A DNA stretch of 39,680 bases from UBA2862 sp045658005. Lineage in GTDB: Bacteria > Bacillota > Clostridia > Christensenellales > Aristaeellaceae. Under the pieces are notes generated by a model that was given only the letters and a program-made list of their open reading frames with translations, did not search any database and had not been told where the DNA came from. Shown here piece by piece: positions 8,042 through 15,537 of the stretch (positions within the stretch are counted from its first letter, which is position 1; every line of letters starts with the position of its first letter). Made by a program: the position numbers and the translations under genes. Location: positions 1 to 39,680 of the forward strand of contig JAZOUD010000148.1 of assembly GCA_045658005.1 (NCBI GenBank), written 5' to 3'.

Positions 8042-9337
8042 ATGCTGTTCAGAATGATACGCGGCGTGCTGTTCCACCAGAAGGGCAAGATGCTGCTGAT
8101 CGCCGTCACCATCGCCCTGGGCGCGTCCCTGGCCACCGGCATGCTGAACGTGGTGCTGGGTGTCGAGGAGAAGGTGAACAAGGAGCTGAAGAACTACGGC
8201 GCGAACATCACCGTGAAGCCCAAGGACGCCTCGCTGCTGTCGGACATCTACGACGTGGGCGAGGGCGAGGCCCTGAACGCCGCCTACCTGAGGGAGGACG
8301 AGCTGGGCAAGCTGAAGACCATCTTCTGGGCCTTCAACATCGTGGACTTCACCCCGTTCCTGGACACCCGGGCCGCGCTGAAGGACGGAAGCGAGGTCCA
8401 GGTGGTGGGCACCTGGTTCAACCATCACCTGGCCCTGCCCACCGGCGAGGAGCTGGACGCGGGCGTGGCCGGCATGCGCTCCTGGTGGGAGATCACCGAC
8501 GGGCGCTGGCTGAACGAGGCCGACGCCAATGCAAACAACGAGATCATGGTCGGCACTGCCCTGGCCGAGGAAAAGCGCTGGACCGTGGGGGAACATGTGC
8601 CCCTGACCGGCACTCACGGCGAGATGGACGCCGAGATCGTGGGCATATTTGACGCCGGCGGCGACGAGGACAACCAGATCTTCGCCACGCTGGACGCGGT
8701 GCAGGCGTTCACCGACCGGGAGGGCAAGGTGGCCTCCATCGAGGTCTCGGCCCTGACCACCCCCGACAACGACCTGGCCCGCCGGGCGGCCCGCAACCCC
8801 GCGGCGCTGACCAGCCGGGACTACGAGACCTGGTACTGCACGGCCTACGTCAGCGCCATCTGCTACCAGATCCAGGAGGTCATCACAGGCTCCGTGGCCT
8901 CTGCCGTGCGCCAGGTGGCCGAGAGCGAGGGCACGATACTGGACAAGACGAAGCTGCTGATGATACTGATCACGGCCCTGAGCCTGATCGGCTCGGCGCT
9001 GGGCATATCGAACCTGGTGACCGCCTCCGTCATGGAGCGCGCCCAGGAGATCGGCCTTTTGAAGGCCATCGGCGCGAAGGACCGTTCCATCACCGGCGTG
9101 GTGATGACCGAGATACTGATCACGGCGCTGGTGGGCTTCGCCGCCGGCTACTTCATGGGCTTCGGCTTCGCCCAGCTGATCGGCCACAGCGTTTTCGGAT
9201 CGGCCATCGACATGGACACCCGCGTGATTCCCATCGTGGCGGGCCTGATCGCCCTGGTGACCATCGCCGGCAGCCTGCCCGCGATACGCATGGTGCTCAG
9301 ACTGAGGCCGGCGGAAGTGCTGCACGGAGGACACTGA
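8042..9337 (+). CDS. FtsX/MacB-like ABC transporter permease 1 of iron locus
   Basis: 431 residues with the four-segment FtsX/MacB layout: one membrane helix near residues 18-40, a large extracytoplasmic domain (about 41-300), and three C-terminal helices (about 305-330, 355-380, 393-415). The C-terminal part has the family pattern MERAQEIGLLKAIGAKDRSI followed by LRPAEVL at the end. No FMN-type insertion is visible here. It corresponds to the first permease downstream of the DUF2318 gene in the Campylobacter P19 cluster. The partner is the next permease, 1 base downstream, with the ATPase after it. Such permeases usually drive mechanical work rather than classical import, so the exact task in iron uptake is unknown. 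Confidence 0.9.
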   Translation: MLFRMIRGVLFHQKGKMLLIAVTIALGASLATGMLNVVLGVEEKVNKELKNYGANITVKPKDASLLSDIYDVGEGEALNAAYLREDELGKLKTIFWAFNIVDFTPFLDTRAALKDGSEVQVVGTWFNHHLALPTGEELDAGVAGMRSWWEITDGRWLNEADANANNEIMVGTALAEEKRWTVGEHVPLTGTHGEMDAEIVGIFDAGGDEDNQIFATLDAVQAFTDREGKVASIEVSALTTPDNDLARRAARNPAALTSRDYETWYCTAYVSAICYQIQEVITGSVASAVRQVAESEGTILDKTKLLMILITALSLIGSALGISNLVTASVMERAQEIGLLKAIGAKDRSITGVVMTEILITALVGFAAGYFMGFGFAQLIGHSVFGSAIDMDTRVIPIVAGLIALVTIAGSLPAIRMVLRLRPAEVLHGGH

Positions 9338-9338
9338 T

Positions 9339-10799
9339 ATGACGAAACGACGGATGTTTTTAAGGATGATCACCGCCTCGCTGCTGCGGCGGCGGTCCAG
9401 GATGCTGATCGCGCTGCTGTCCATCGGCATCGGGGCCACGATTCTGGCGGGCATGGTGACGATCTACTACGACGTTCCCCGGCAGATGCGCGCGCAGATG
9501 CGCTCCTATGGCGCGAACATGCTGCTGATGCCAGGGGACGGCGAGACGCTGGACAGCGAAAAGCTGGCCCGGGTGCTGACCCAGTTTCCCGAGGAGGCGC
9601 TGGTGGGCGCGGCGCCCTACCGCTATGTCCGGCTGGACATGACCAGCCGCCAGCAGTCCTTCACCACCGCGGGCACCGACTTTTCCCAGGTGCTCAAGAC
9701 CAGTCCCTATTTCAGCGTGGAGGGCAGTTACCCGGAGAAGGGCCGCGAGGTGCTGGTGGGCAAGGAGATCGCCGAGACCATCGGCGTGAAGGTGGGCTCC
9801 GACATGGAGCTGACCTGGCAGCCCACGGCCAAGGCGAGCGGCGGCGACGCCGCGTCGGACCGGGTGCCCGGCACGACCCTGACCGGCAGCGCCGAGGGCT
9901 GGAGCGGCGGCGCGGTCTCCGTGACCGCGGTGCTGGACGACGAGGCGAAGATCAGGGAATTGACCATCGACGCCTCCACCCAGACGGCGGAGTTCGGCGG
10001 ACGGACCCAGACCGAGCCGGAGTTCGCCGCGCAGTTCATCGGCAAGGCATTGCCTGTCGAGCTGGGGAAGGACGTCGACGCCCTCACCGGCGCGACGGTC
10101 ACCTCCACAGCCGTGGTGGAAGCGCTGAACGGCGCCCGCCAGGCCACCGCCGCGTCGAAGCCCAACACGGTGCGCTACACCGTCACCGGCATACTGACCA
10201 CCGGCGGCGAGGAGGAGGGCTACGTGTTCATGTCCACGGAGGACATGGAGGCCCTCACCGGCGAGGATAAGCTGGACGTGGCCGAGCTGAGCGTCTCCGC
10301 CGAGGAGGCGCAGCTGAACGCCTACGCCGAGGCCATCACCCAAAGCGGCGAGGGCGTGAAGGCGCGGCTGGTGAAGCGGGTCACCAAGTCGGAGACGGCG
10401 GTGCTGGGCAAGCTCCAGGCGCTGGTGTTCCTGGTGACCGTGGTGGTGCTGCTGCTGACGATGATCTGCGTGTCCACCACGATGATGGCGGTGGTCTCCG
10501 AGCGCCGCCGGGAGATCGGCCTGCGCAAGGCCCTGGGCGCGTCGGACGGCTCGATCCGGGTGGAATTCCTGGGCGAGGGCGTGTTCCTGGGCATTCTGGG
10601 CGGCGTGCTGGGGGCCATACTGGGCTTCGTGTTCGCCCAGGTGGTCAGCGTGAACGTGTTCGGTTCCTCCATCACGTTCCAGCCGCTGCTGCTGCCGGTG
10701 ACGGTGCTCGTCTCGGTGATCATCGCGACGGTGAGCTGCCTGATGCCCATCAAGCGGGCCGTGGCCATCGATCCGGCCATCGTTTTGAAAGGAGAATAA
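9339..10799 (+). CDS. FtsX/MacB-like ABC permease 2 with inserted FMN_bind domain
   Basis: 486 residues, about 55 longer than its neighbour. Helix 1 is near residues 21-43 and three C-terminal helices lie at about 360-385, 408-440 and 445-470, with the family stretch ERRREIGLRKALGASDGSI. Inserted in the extracytoplasmic domain at about residues 182-268 is an FMN_bind-like domain: GAVSVTAVLDDEAKIRELTI, then the flavinylation motif D247-A-L-T-G-A-T253 (bases 10077-10097) followed by VTSTAVVEALNGA. In RnfG/NqrC-type proteins ApbE attaches FMN to the last Thr/Ser of this motif. The domain is flanked by permease sequence on both sides in one uninterrupted frame, so it is a true insertion. No ApbE gene is in the window. 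The implied redox role is inference. Confidence 0.92.
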   Translation: MTKRRMFLRMITASLLRRRSRMLIALLSIGIGATILAGMVTIYYDVPRQMRAQMRSYGANMLLMPGDGETLDSEKLARVLTQFPEEALVGAAPYRYVRLDMTSRQQSFTTAGTDFSQVLKTSPYFSVEGSYPEKGREVLVGKEIAETIGVKVGSDMELTWQPTAKASGGDAASDRVPGTTLTGSAEGWSGGAVSVTAVLDDEAKIRELTIDASTQTAEFGGRTQTEPEFAAQFIGKALPVELGKDVDALTGATVTSTAVVEALNGARQATAASKPNTVRYTVTGILTTGGEEEGYVFMSTEDMEALTGEDKLDVAELSVSAEEAQLNAYAEAITQSGEGVKARLVKRVTKSETAVLGKLQALVFLVTVVVLLLTMICVSTTMMAVVSERRREIGLRKALGASDGSIRVEFLGEGVFLGILGGVLGAILGFVFAQVVSVNVFGSSITFQPLLLPVTVLVSVIIATVSCLMPIKRAVAIDPAIVLKGE

Positions 10800-10802
10800 G
10801 AC

Positions 10803-11477
10803 ATGGCGCTTCTTGAACTGAAGAACGTTTCCAAGATATACGGCGAGCTGAAGGCGCTGGACAACGTCAGCCTGCACGTGGACAAGGGCGAGTGGGTGGC
10901 CATCATGGGCCCCTCCGGCTCCGGCAAGAGCACGATGATGAACATTATCGGCTGCATGGACAAGCCCACCAAGGGCGAGGTGCTGCTGGACGGCGTGGAC
11001 ATCTCCAAGGAGTCCAGCAAGCACCTGACCGACATCCGCCGGGACAAGATCGGCCTGATCTTCCAGCAGTTCCACATGGTCAACTACCTGACCGCCGTGG
11101 AGAACGTGATGGTCAGCCAGTATTACCACTCGATGCCCGACGAGGAAGAAGCCCTCGAGGCCCTGGGCCGTGTGGGCCTGCGGGAGCGGGCGCGCCACCT
11201 GCCCAGCCAGCTCTCCGGCGGCGAGCAGCAGCGTGTGTGCGTGGCCCGGGCCCTGATCAACCACCCCGAGCTGATCCTGGCCGACGAACCCACCGGCAAC
11301 CTGGACGAGGCCAACGAGAACATCGTGCTTGACCTGTTCCGCCAGCTGCACCGGGAGGGCACGACCCTGATCGTCGTCACCCACGACCCCGAGGTCGCCG
11401 AAGCCGCCCAGCGCACCATCGTCCTGGAGCACGGCAGGGTGGCGCGGGAGGTCGTGAATGAGAATTTTGTGGAGTGA
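10803..11477 (+). CDS. ABC transporter ATP-binding protein (LolD/MacB type)
   Basis: 224 residues. Walker A GPSGSGKST (about 36-44), Q-loop IFQQFHMVNYLTAVENV, signature LSGGEQQRVCVARAL, Walker B LILADEPTGNLD, and the H-loop VVTHDPEVA. This subgroup pairs with FtsX-like permeases such as the two genes just upstream, with a 3-base gap and AAAGGAG ahead of the ATG. It is the energy source of the first ABC module, as in the Campylobacter P19 cluster. Its TGA stop forms the first three bases of a palindromic repeat. Confidence 0.95.
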   Translation: MALLELKNVSKIYGELKALDNVSLHVDKGEWVAIMGPSGSGKSTMMNIIGCMDKPTKGEVLLDGVDISKESSKHLTDIRRDKIGLIFQQFHMVNYLTAVENVMVSQYYHSMPDEEEALEALGRVGLRERARHLPSQLSGGEQQRVCVARALINHPELILADEPTGNLDEANENIVLDLFRQLHREGTTLIVVTHDPEVAEAAQRTIVLEHGRVAREVVNENFVE

Positions 11478-11503
11478 TTCATCGAGCACAGCTCGATAAA
11501 TCA
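11475..11503. repeat. Palindromic repeat family A, copy 1
   Basis: TGATTCATCGAGC, loop ACA, GCTCGATAAATCA; 13-base arms with one mismatch, followed by GTATTTA. It starts with the stop codon of the ABC ATPase gene and ends 10 bases before the AAAGGAGG binding site of the DUF4418 gene. Confidence 0.85.
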
Positions 11504-11525
11504 GTATTTACCAAAGGAGGTACCC

Positions 11526-11918
11526 ATGAAAAAGACACAGATTCCGGCCTTCGCCGTACTCCTCCTCTCCATCCTCATCGCCATCGGAAGCCAGAGCTTT
11601 CTCGGCGCCTGCGTGCATGAGGACGGCAGCTTTGGGGCTTGTCACTGGGCGGCGCGGGCGGTGCTGGCGCTGGGCGCGGTACAGGCGGTCATGGCGCTTA
11701 TGGCGCTGGTGATGCCGCAACAGCGGCAGGGGCTGTATATGGGCCTTCTGCCGGTTTCCGTCGCGGGGCTGCTGACCCCCGGCACGCTGATCGACATCTG
11801 CAAAATGAACACCATGCGCTGCCGCATGCTGATGCGCCCGGCGATGCTGGTGCTGTTCGCGCTGACGCTGGTCGTCGCGCTGGCCGGCTGCCTGGCGGTA
11901 CGGGGGAATAAGGTATGA
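11526..11918 (+). CDS. DUF4418-family membrane protein
   Basis: 130 residues with four predicted membrane segments (about 8-26, 41-62, 68-88, 103-124). Conserved-looking polar residues sit at the membrane surface: Cys29, His31, Cys39 and His40 (GACVHEDG and GACHWA), and Cys92 and Cys99 (DICKMNTMRC). This matches the DUF4418 pattern. The family has no known function; it is found next to FtsX-like ABC genes and DUF2318/P19 genes. The paired Cys/His residues suggest metal handling or redox chemistry (inference). Strong AAAGGAGG binding site; its stop overlaps the start of the next permease (ATGA). Confidence 0.8.
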   Translation: MKKTQIPAFAVLLLSILIAIGSQSFLGACVHEDGSFGACHWAARAVLALGAVQAVMALMALVMPQQRQGLYMGLLPVSVAGLLTPGTLIDICKMNTMRCRMLMRPAMLVLFALTLVVALAGCLAVRGNKV

Positions 11919-13117
11919 AGCTGGGACAACTGCCCGTCAAAAACCTGATGCGAAGGCCGGGAAGGACCGCAGCGCTGGTGCTGCTGACGGCCTTCCTGGC
12001 CCTTTCCGTGTTCGGTGGCTCGGTGGTGGTGCGCTCCCTGCAGAGCGGCCTGGAGAGCCTGGAGGCGCGCCTGGGGGCGGACATCATCGTGATGCCCGCC
12101 ACGGCTGAGAGCAAGGTCAGCTTCAAGAACCTGCTGCTCCAGGGCACCACCGGGGCCTTCTACATGGACGCCTCGGTGCTGGACAGGGTGCGGGAGGTGG
12201 AGGGCGTGGCCATTGCCGCGCCGCAGACCTTCCTGGCCTCGCTGAAGGCCGACTGCTGCGCCGTGAAGGTGCAGGTCATCGGCATCGATCCGGCCACGGA
12301 CTTCACCGTGAAGCCCTGGATCGATCAGAGCTACAGCCGGGCGCTGGGGGACATGGACGTGGCGGTGGGCTGCAACGTCACCGCCGACGTGGGGGAGGAC
12401 CTGCGCATCTACGACCTGAACACCCACGTGGTGGCGAAGCTGGCCGAGACCGGCACGGGCCTGGACACCGCCGTCTATTGCAGCATGGACACCATGAAGC
12501 GGCTGCTGGCCGCCGCCGAGGAGAAGGGCGTCAGCCACAAGATCACCAGCGACACCAGCGACCTGATCTCGGCGGTTTACGTGCGGGTGGCCGAAGGATA
12601 TGATGTTGGGGCGGTGAACAACGCGCTGAACGGCCACGTGCGCAAGGTGACCGCCGTGCGGGCGCGGAGCATGTTCACGGACGTCTCCGACAGCCTGACG
12701 GGCATCTCCCGCACGGTGACGCTGCTGATCGGCGCGGTGTGGGCGCTGGCCTTCGTCATACTGCTGATCGGCTATGCCATGATGGTGAACGAGCGCCGGC
12801 GCGAATTTGCGGTGCTGCGCCTGCTGGGGGCCTCCCGCGGCGGGCTCGCCCGGCTGATGCTGGCGGAGTCGGCGCTGTGCAGCCTGGCGGGCGGGCTGCT
12901 GGGCGTGGGCGTCGCCGCCCTGGTCGTGTTTCCGTTCGCCACGTTGATCGAGACCCGGCTGGGCCTGCCCTACCTGACGCCGCCGGCAGGGGTGATACTG
13001 GCGCTGGCGGCGGGCACGGTGCTGATGACGCTGCTGATCGGGGCGCTGGCCAGCGCCTGGTCGGCCTGGCGGCTGAGCCGCACGGACGCGGGCATTACGC
13101 TGAGGGAGGGCGCCTGA
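11915..13117 (+). CDS. FtsX/MacB-like ABC transporter permease 3
   Basis: 400 residues: helix 1 near 18-42, an extracytoplasmic domain to about 265, and three C-terminal helices (about 270-290, 320-345, 358-382). The typical NERRREFAVLRLLGASRGGL stretch is present. No FMN-type motif is visible. It overlaps the DUF4418 stop by four bases and is followed after one base by its own ATPase. This second ABC module has a single permease gene, so it would act as a homodimer, or could pair with permeases 1 or 2; the sequence does not say which. Confidence 0.9.
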   Translation: MKLGQLPVKNLMRRPGRTAALVLLTAFLALSVFGGSVVVRSLQSGLESLEARLGADIIVMPATAESKVSFKNLLLQGTTGAFYMDASVLDRVREVEGVAIAAPQTFLASLKADCCAVKVQVIGIDPATDFTVKPWIDQSYSRALGDMDVAVGCNVTADVGEDLRIYDLNTHVVAKLAETGTGLDTAVYCSMDTMKRLLAAAEEKGVSHKITSDTSDLISAVYVRVAEGYDVGAVNNALNGHVRKVTAVRARSMFTDVSDSLTGISRTVTLLIGAVWALAFVILLIGYAMMVNERRREFAVLRLLGASRGGLARLMLAESALCSLAGGLLGVGVAALVVFPFATLIETRLGLPYLTPPAGVILALAAGTVLMTLLIGALASAWSAWRLSRTDAGITLREGA

Positions 13118-13118
13118 C

Positions 13119-13790
13119 ATGACATTGAAAGCGGAAAATCTGTCCAAGCGCTACATGCGCAAGACCGGCCAGGCCAATTATTTCTATGCGGTGCGCGGCG
13201 TGAGCCTCGAGCTGCGCCCCGGCGAGGTAACGGTGCTGATGGGCCGCTCCGGCTCCGGCAAGACCACGCTGCTGCACATGCTCTCGGGGCTGCTGACGCC
13301 TACCGAGGGCCGGGTGACGTTGGGGGATACGGACCTGTATGCCCTGGGCGACGGGGCGCTTTCGAAGCTGCGGAATGAAAGGATCGCCGTGGTGCCCCAG
13401 GGCCGCAGCGCCGTCGACAGCCTGACGGTGCTGGAAAACGTGCTGTTGCCGGGAACGCTGTACGGCGGCGGCAATGAAGGCGATGCCCGGCGCTGGCTGG
13501 AGGCGCTGGACATCGCCCACCTGGCCGACGCCCGGCCCGCGGAGCTCTCCGGCGGCGAGCTGCGCCGCATGGCCATCGCCCGGGCGCTGGCCCAAAAGCC
13601 GGCGGCGCTGCTGGCCGACGAGCCTACCGGCGACCTGGACGACGCCAACACCGAAAGGGTGCTGTCGGTGCTGAAGGAAGCCGCGACCGGTGGCATGGCG
13701 GTGCTGATCGTCTCCCACGACAACGAGGCCGCGCGGTATGCCGATGGGCTGTATCGGATGGACGGGGGCGTTGTCAGGGATAAATACTGA
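13119..13790 (+). CDS. ABC transporter ATP-binding protein of second module
   Basis: 223 residues. Walker A GRSGSGKTT (about 41-49), signature LSGGELRRMAIARAL, Walker B LLADEPTGDLDD and H-loop IVSHDNEAA are intact. The Q-loop glutamine is in VVPQGRSAVDSLTVLENV. Same LolD/MacB class as the ATPase at 10803 but clearly diverged, so not a recent duplicate. It is the last gene of the iron locus. Its final codons, AAA TAC TGA, are part of a palindromic repeat, suggesting that the repeat was inserted into the gene end. Confidence 0.94.
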   Translation: MTLKAENLSKRYMRKTGQANYFYAVRGVSLELRPGEVTVLMGRSGSGKTTLLHMLSGLLTPTEGRVTLGDTDLYALGDGALSKLRNERIAVVPQGRSAVDSLTVLENVLLPGTLYGGGNEGDARRWLEALDIAHLADARPAELSGGELRRMAIARALAQKPAALLADEPTGDLDDANTERVLSVLKEAATGGMAVLIVSHDNEAARYADGLYRMDGGVVRDKY

Positions 13791-13818
13791 TTTGTAGGGC
13801 AGCGACAAATCAGTATTT
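13782..13818. repeat. Palindromic repeat family A, copy 2 (divergent centre)
   Basis: AAATACTGATTTGT (13782-13795), a 9-base loop lacking the usual ATCGAGC core, and the exact complement (13805-13818). The TGA at 13788 is the stop codon of the second ABC ATPase. Confidence 0.75.
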
Positions 13819-13838
13819 GTCTCTTCCCCAAAAACAAC

Positions 13839-13868
13839 CGCGGAGCAGATCGTAAGATCTGCTCCGCG
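13839..13868 (-). terminator. Rho-independent terminator of the secreted-protein gene
   Basis: CGCGGAGCAGATC, loop GTAA, perfect 13-base complement. Read on the minus strand the stem is followed by GTTGTTTTTGG, a U-rich tail, so it ends the minus-strand transcript of the gene at 13891-15270. It may also stop readthrough from the iron operon. Confidence 0.85.
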
Positions 13869-13890
13869 TTCGTTGGTGGACTTGCAGCGA

Positions 13891-15270
13891 TCAGGCCGCG
13901 GGCTCTTCGGAAGCGCCGCCCATCAGCTGACCCACGATGGCGCCGACCTCGGGCACGGCGCTGTAGGCGGTCATCAGGATGGAGATCGCGCCGCTGGACA
14001 GGTCGTTCATCAGGCCGCCGAGAACGTCGCCGGCCTTGTCGCCGGTCAGGTCGGCCAGGCTGATCTTGGTGGCGCTGTCGGAAACGCCCAGGGTAAGCGC
14101 GCCGTTCATGACGATGGAGCCACGATCGGTGACGATGGGCTTCTCGGTATCGTTCAGATACAGATAGGCGTCGTACTCGATGCTGTCATCGTTGGAGCTG
14201 GTGACGGCGGCACAGCCGAAGTACAGCTCGCCCGCATAGACGTCCATGCGGCTGTTGGTGCCAAACATATCCTGCGGGTCGCGATCCGAGACGAAGGCAA
14301 CCTGAATGGTGCCGCCGTTGCTGATGAAATCAGCGTCGATCTTCACGTTGTTGCCGTCGACCTTCGTGTAGACCGTGGTGGCCGCGGTGGTCTCGCCCAC
14401 GGGCACGACGTAGACAGCCACCAGGGTCGGGCCGCTCTGGTTGCCGTTGTCGTCGAGGGTCATGTAGGTCTCAACCTTGACGACAGGCAGGGTTGCGGGG
14501 TCGATCTCGTCGAGCTCGCTGGTGTCTTCGATGCTCACGTTCACACCGGACAGGGCCAGCTGAAGCAGGGCGGTCTGCACGGTCTCGTCGTTCTCCAGGT
14601 TGGAGATGAACTCCTTGGTGGCGTCCAGGATCACGGGCAGGGAGATGTCCATGGGGATCCTGGTGTTGTAGGTGGCGCCGTCCTGCTCGAATTCACCCTG
14701 TTCGGGGGTGCCGGGGATGATGGCATCGGTGGTGATGGTCTGCATATAATCGTTGAGATACTCCGTTACGACCTGCGAAAGGCCGGCTATGTCCAGATAT
14801 TGAGTGGGGTCCTCTTCGGCCGCCTTCTCGGCATCCTCTGCAGCCTGCTGAAGCGCGGCGGCGAGCATGTCGCCGATCTCATCGAAGGAAAGGTTGAGGG
14901 CGTAGTTGGGGATCAGGTTGCTGCCGAAGGTCAGGCCCTTGTCGTTGGCCAGGCCCACCAGGTTCAGAAGGGAGTTGCCCTTCATCAGAACCTCGGCCTG
15001 GAAGCCTTCGTTCGCGATGACGACCTTCTCGCCGGTCTGGTCGACGATCGCCGCGAGGGTGTCGATGATGGTGATGATGGATTCGTCCATGCCCATCTTG
15101 CCCAGCACGGCCTTCAGCGTGTCGCGGTCCACGTCGTGTTCGGTTTCGATGGTCAGGCCCGGGAAGGGCTGGTTGCCAGCCGTCTCAGCGGCATCGGCCG
15201 TCTCGGCCATGGCTACTGTGCAGGAGAGCGCCAGCACCAGGGCCAGCAGCACTGCGAGCAGTTTCTTCAT
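13891..15270 (-). CDS. Secreted protein of unknown function
   Basis: 459 residues with a standard signal peptide (MKKLLAVLLALVLALS, cleavage after about AMA, residue 22). The mature protein is acidic and Asp/Glu/Thr-rich, with no membrane segment, sorting signal or cell-wall domain that I recognise. A helical N-terminal half (to about residue 240) includes a charged AAEDAEKAAEEDP stretch; a beta-rich C-terminal half follows (VDVYAGELYFG-like strands). The Cys in the signal region does not form a normal lipobox, so a lipoprotein is unlikely. Well-expressed features: consensus promoter, AAGGAGG binding site and a strong terminator. Monocistronic. I do not recognise the family and give no function. 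Confidence 0.8.
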   Translation of the reverse strand: MKKLLAVLLALVLALSCTVAMAETADAAETAGNQPFPGLTIETEHDVDRDTLKAVLGKMGMDESIITIIDTLAAIVDQTGEKVVIANEGFQAEVLMKGNSLLNLVGLANDKGLTFGSNLIPNYALNLSFDEIGDMLAAALQQAAEDAEKAAEEDPTQYLDIAGLSQVVTEYLNDYMQTITTDAIIPGTPEQGEFEQDGATYNTRIPMDISLPVILDATKEFISNLENDETVQTALLQLALSGVNVSIEDTSELDEIDPATLPVVKVETYMTLDDNGNQSGPTLVAVYVVPVGETTAATTVYTKVDGNNVKIDADFISNGGTIQVAFVSDRDPQDMFGTNSRMDVYAGELYFGCAAVTSSNDDSIEYDAYLYLNDTEKPIVTDRGSIVMNGALTLGVSDSATKISLADLTGDKAGDVLGGLMNDLSSGAISILMTAYSAVPEVGAIVGQLMGGASEEPAA

Positions 15271-15317
15271 GTCTTGTTACCTCCTTATATTCAGTTGAGC
15301 AGTATTCAACCGAATAA

Positions 15318-15346
15318 ATTATAGCATACAAAGCGTGGACTGACAA
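15318..15346 (-). promoter_or_regulatory. Sigma-70-type promoter of secreted-protein gene
   Basis: On the minus strand TTGTCA (15346-15341), a 17-base spacer, and TATAAT (15323-15318), about 48 bases before the ATG at 15270. Confidence 0.8.
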
Positions 15347-15423
15347 GGCATTTTTGAAATAAGGCGGCATTGTGGCGAACTTCGGAAAAAAAGCGACAAT
15401 CCCGCCGCAGCCGTCCGGAAACA

Positions 15424-15452
15424 TTGGCAGGCGGCGGAAAATCTGCTATAAT
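15424..15452 (+). promoter_or_regulatory. Sigma-70-type promoter of ppk1 operon
   Basis: TTGGCA (15424-15429), a 17-base spacer and TATAAT (15447-15452), with an AT-rich start region. About 85 bases of leader precede the GTG start. Divergent from the secreted-protein promoter. Confidence 0.75.
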
Positions 15453-15537
15453 ATAAAAGACAAAATAGGGCATTGCGCCCTGCGACATACAGCGATTCCG
15501 ACTGCGCGACGCGCAATCGGCAGAGGAGGCTTTACAG

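Noticed and set aside
7184..9454. Long minus-strand open frame of 756 codons opposite the DUF2318 and permease genes
   Set aside because: His/Gln/Val-rich shadow of GC3-biased genes on the plus strand, with no motif and no binding site. The same applies to 9360-11489, 15532-17919 and 24912-27290 on the minus strand.
13873..15324. 483-codon plus-strand open frame opposite the secreted protein
   Set aside because: The minus-strand frame has a signal peptide, promoter, binding site and terminator; the plus frame has none.
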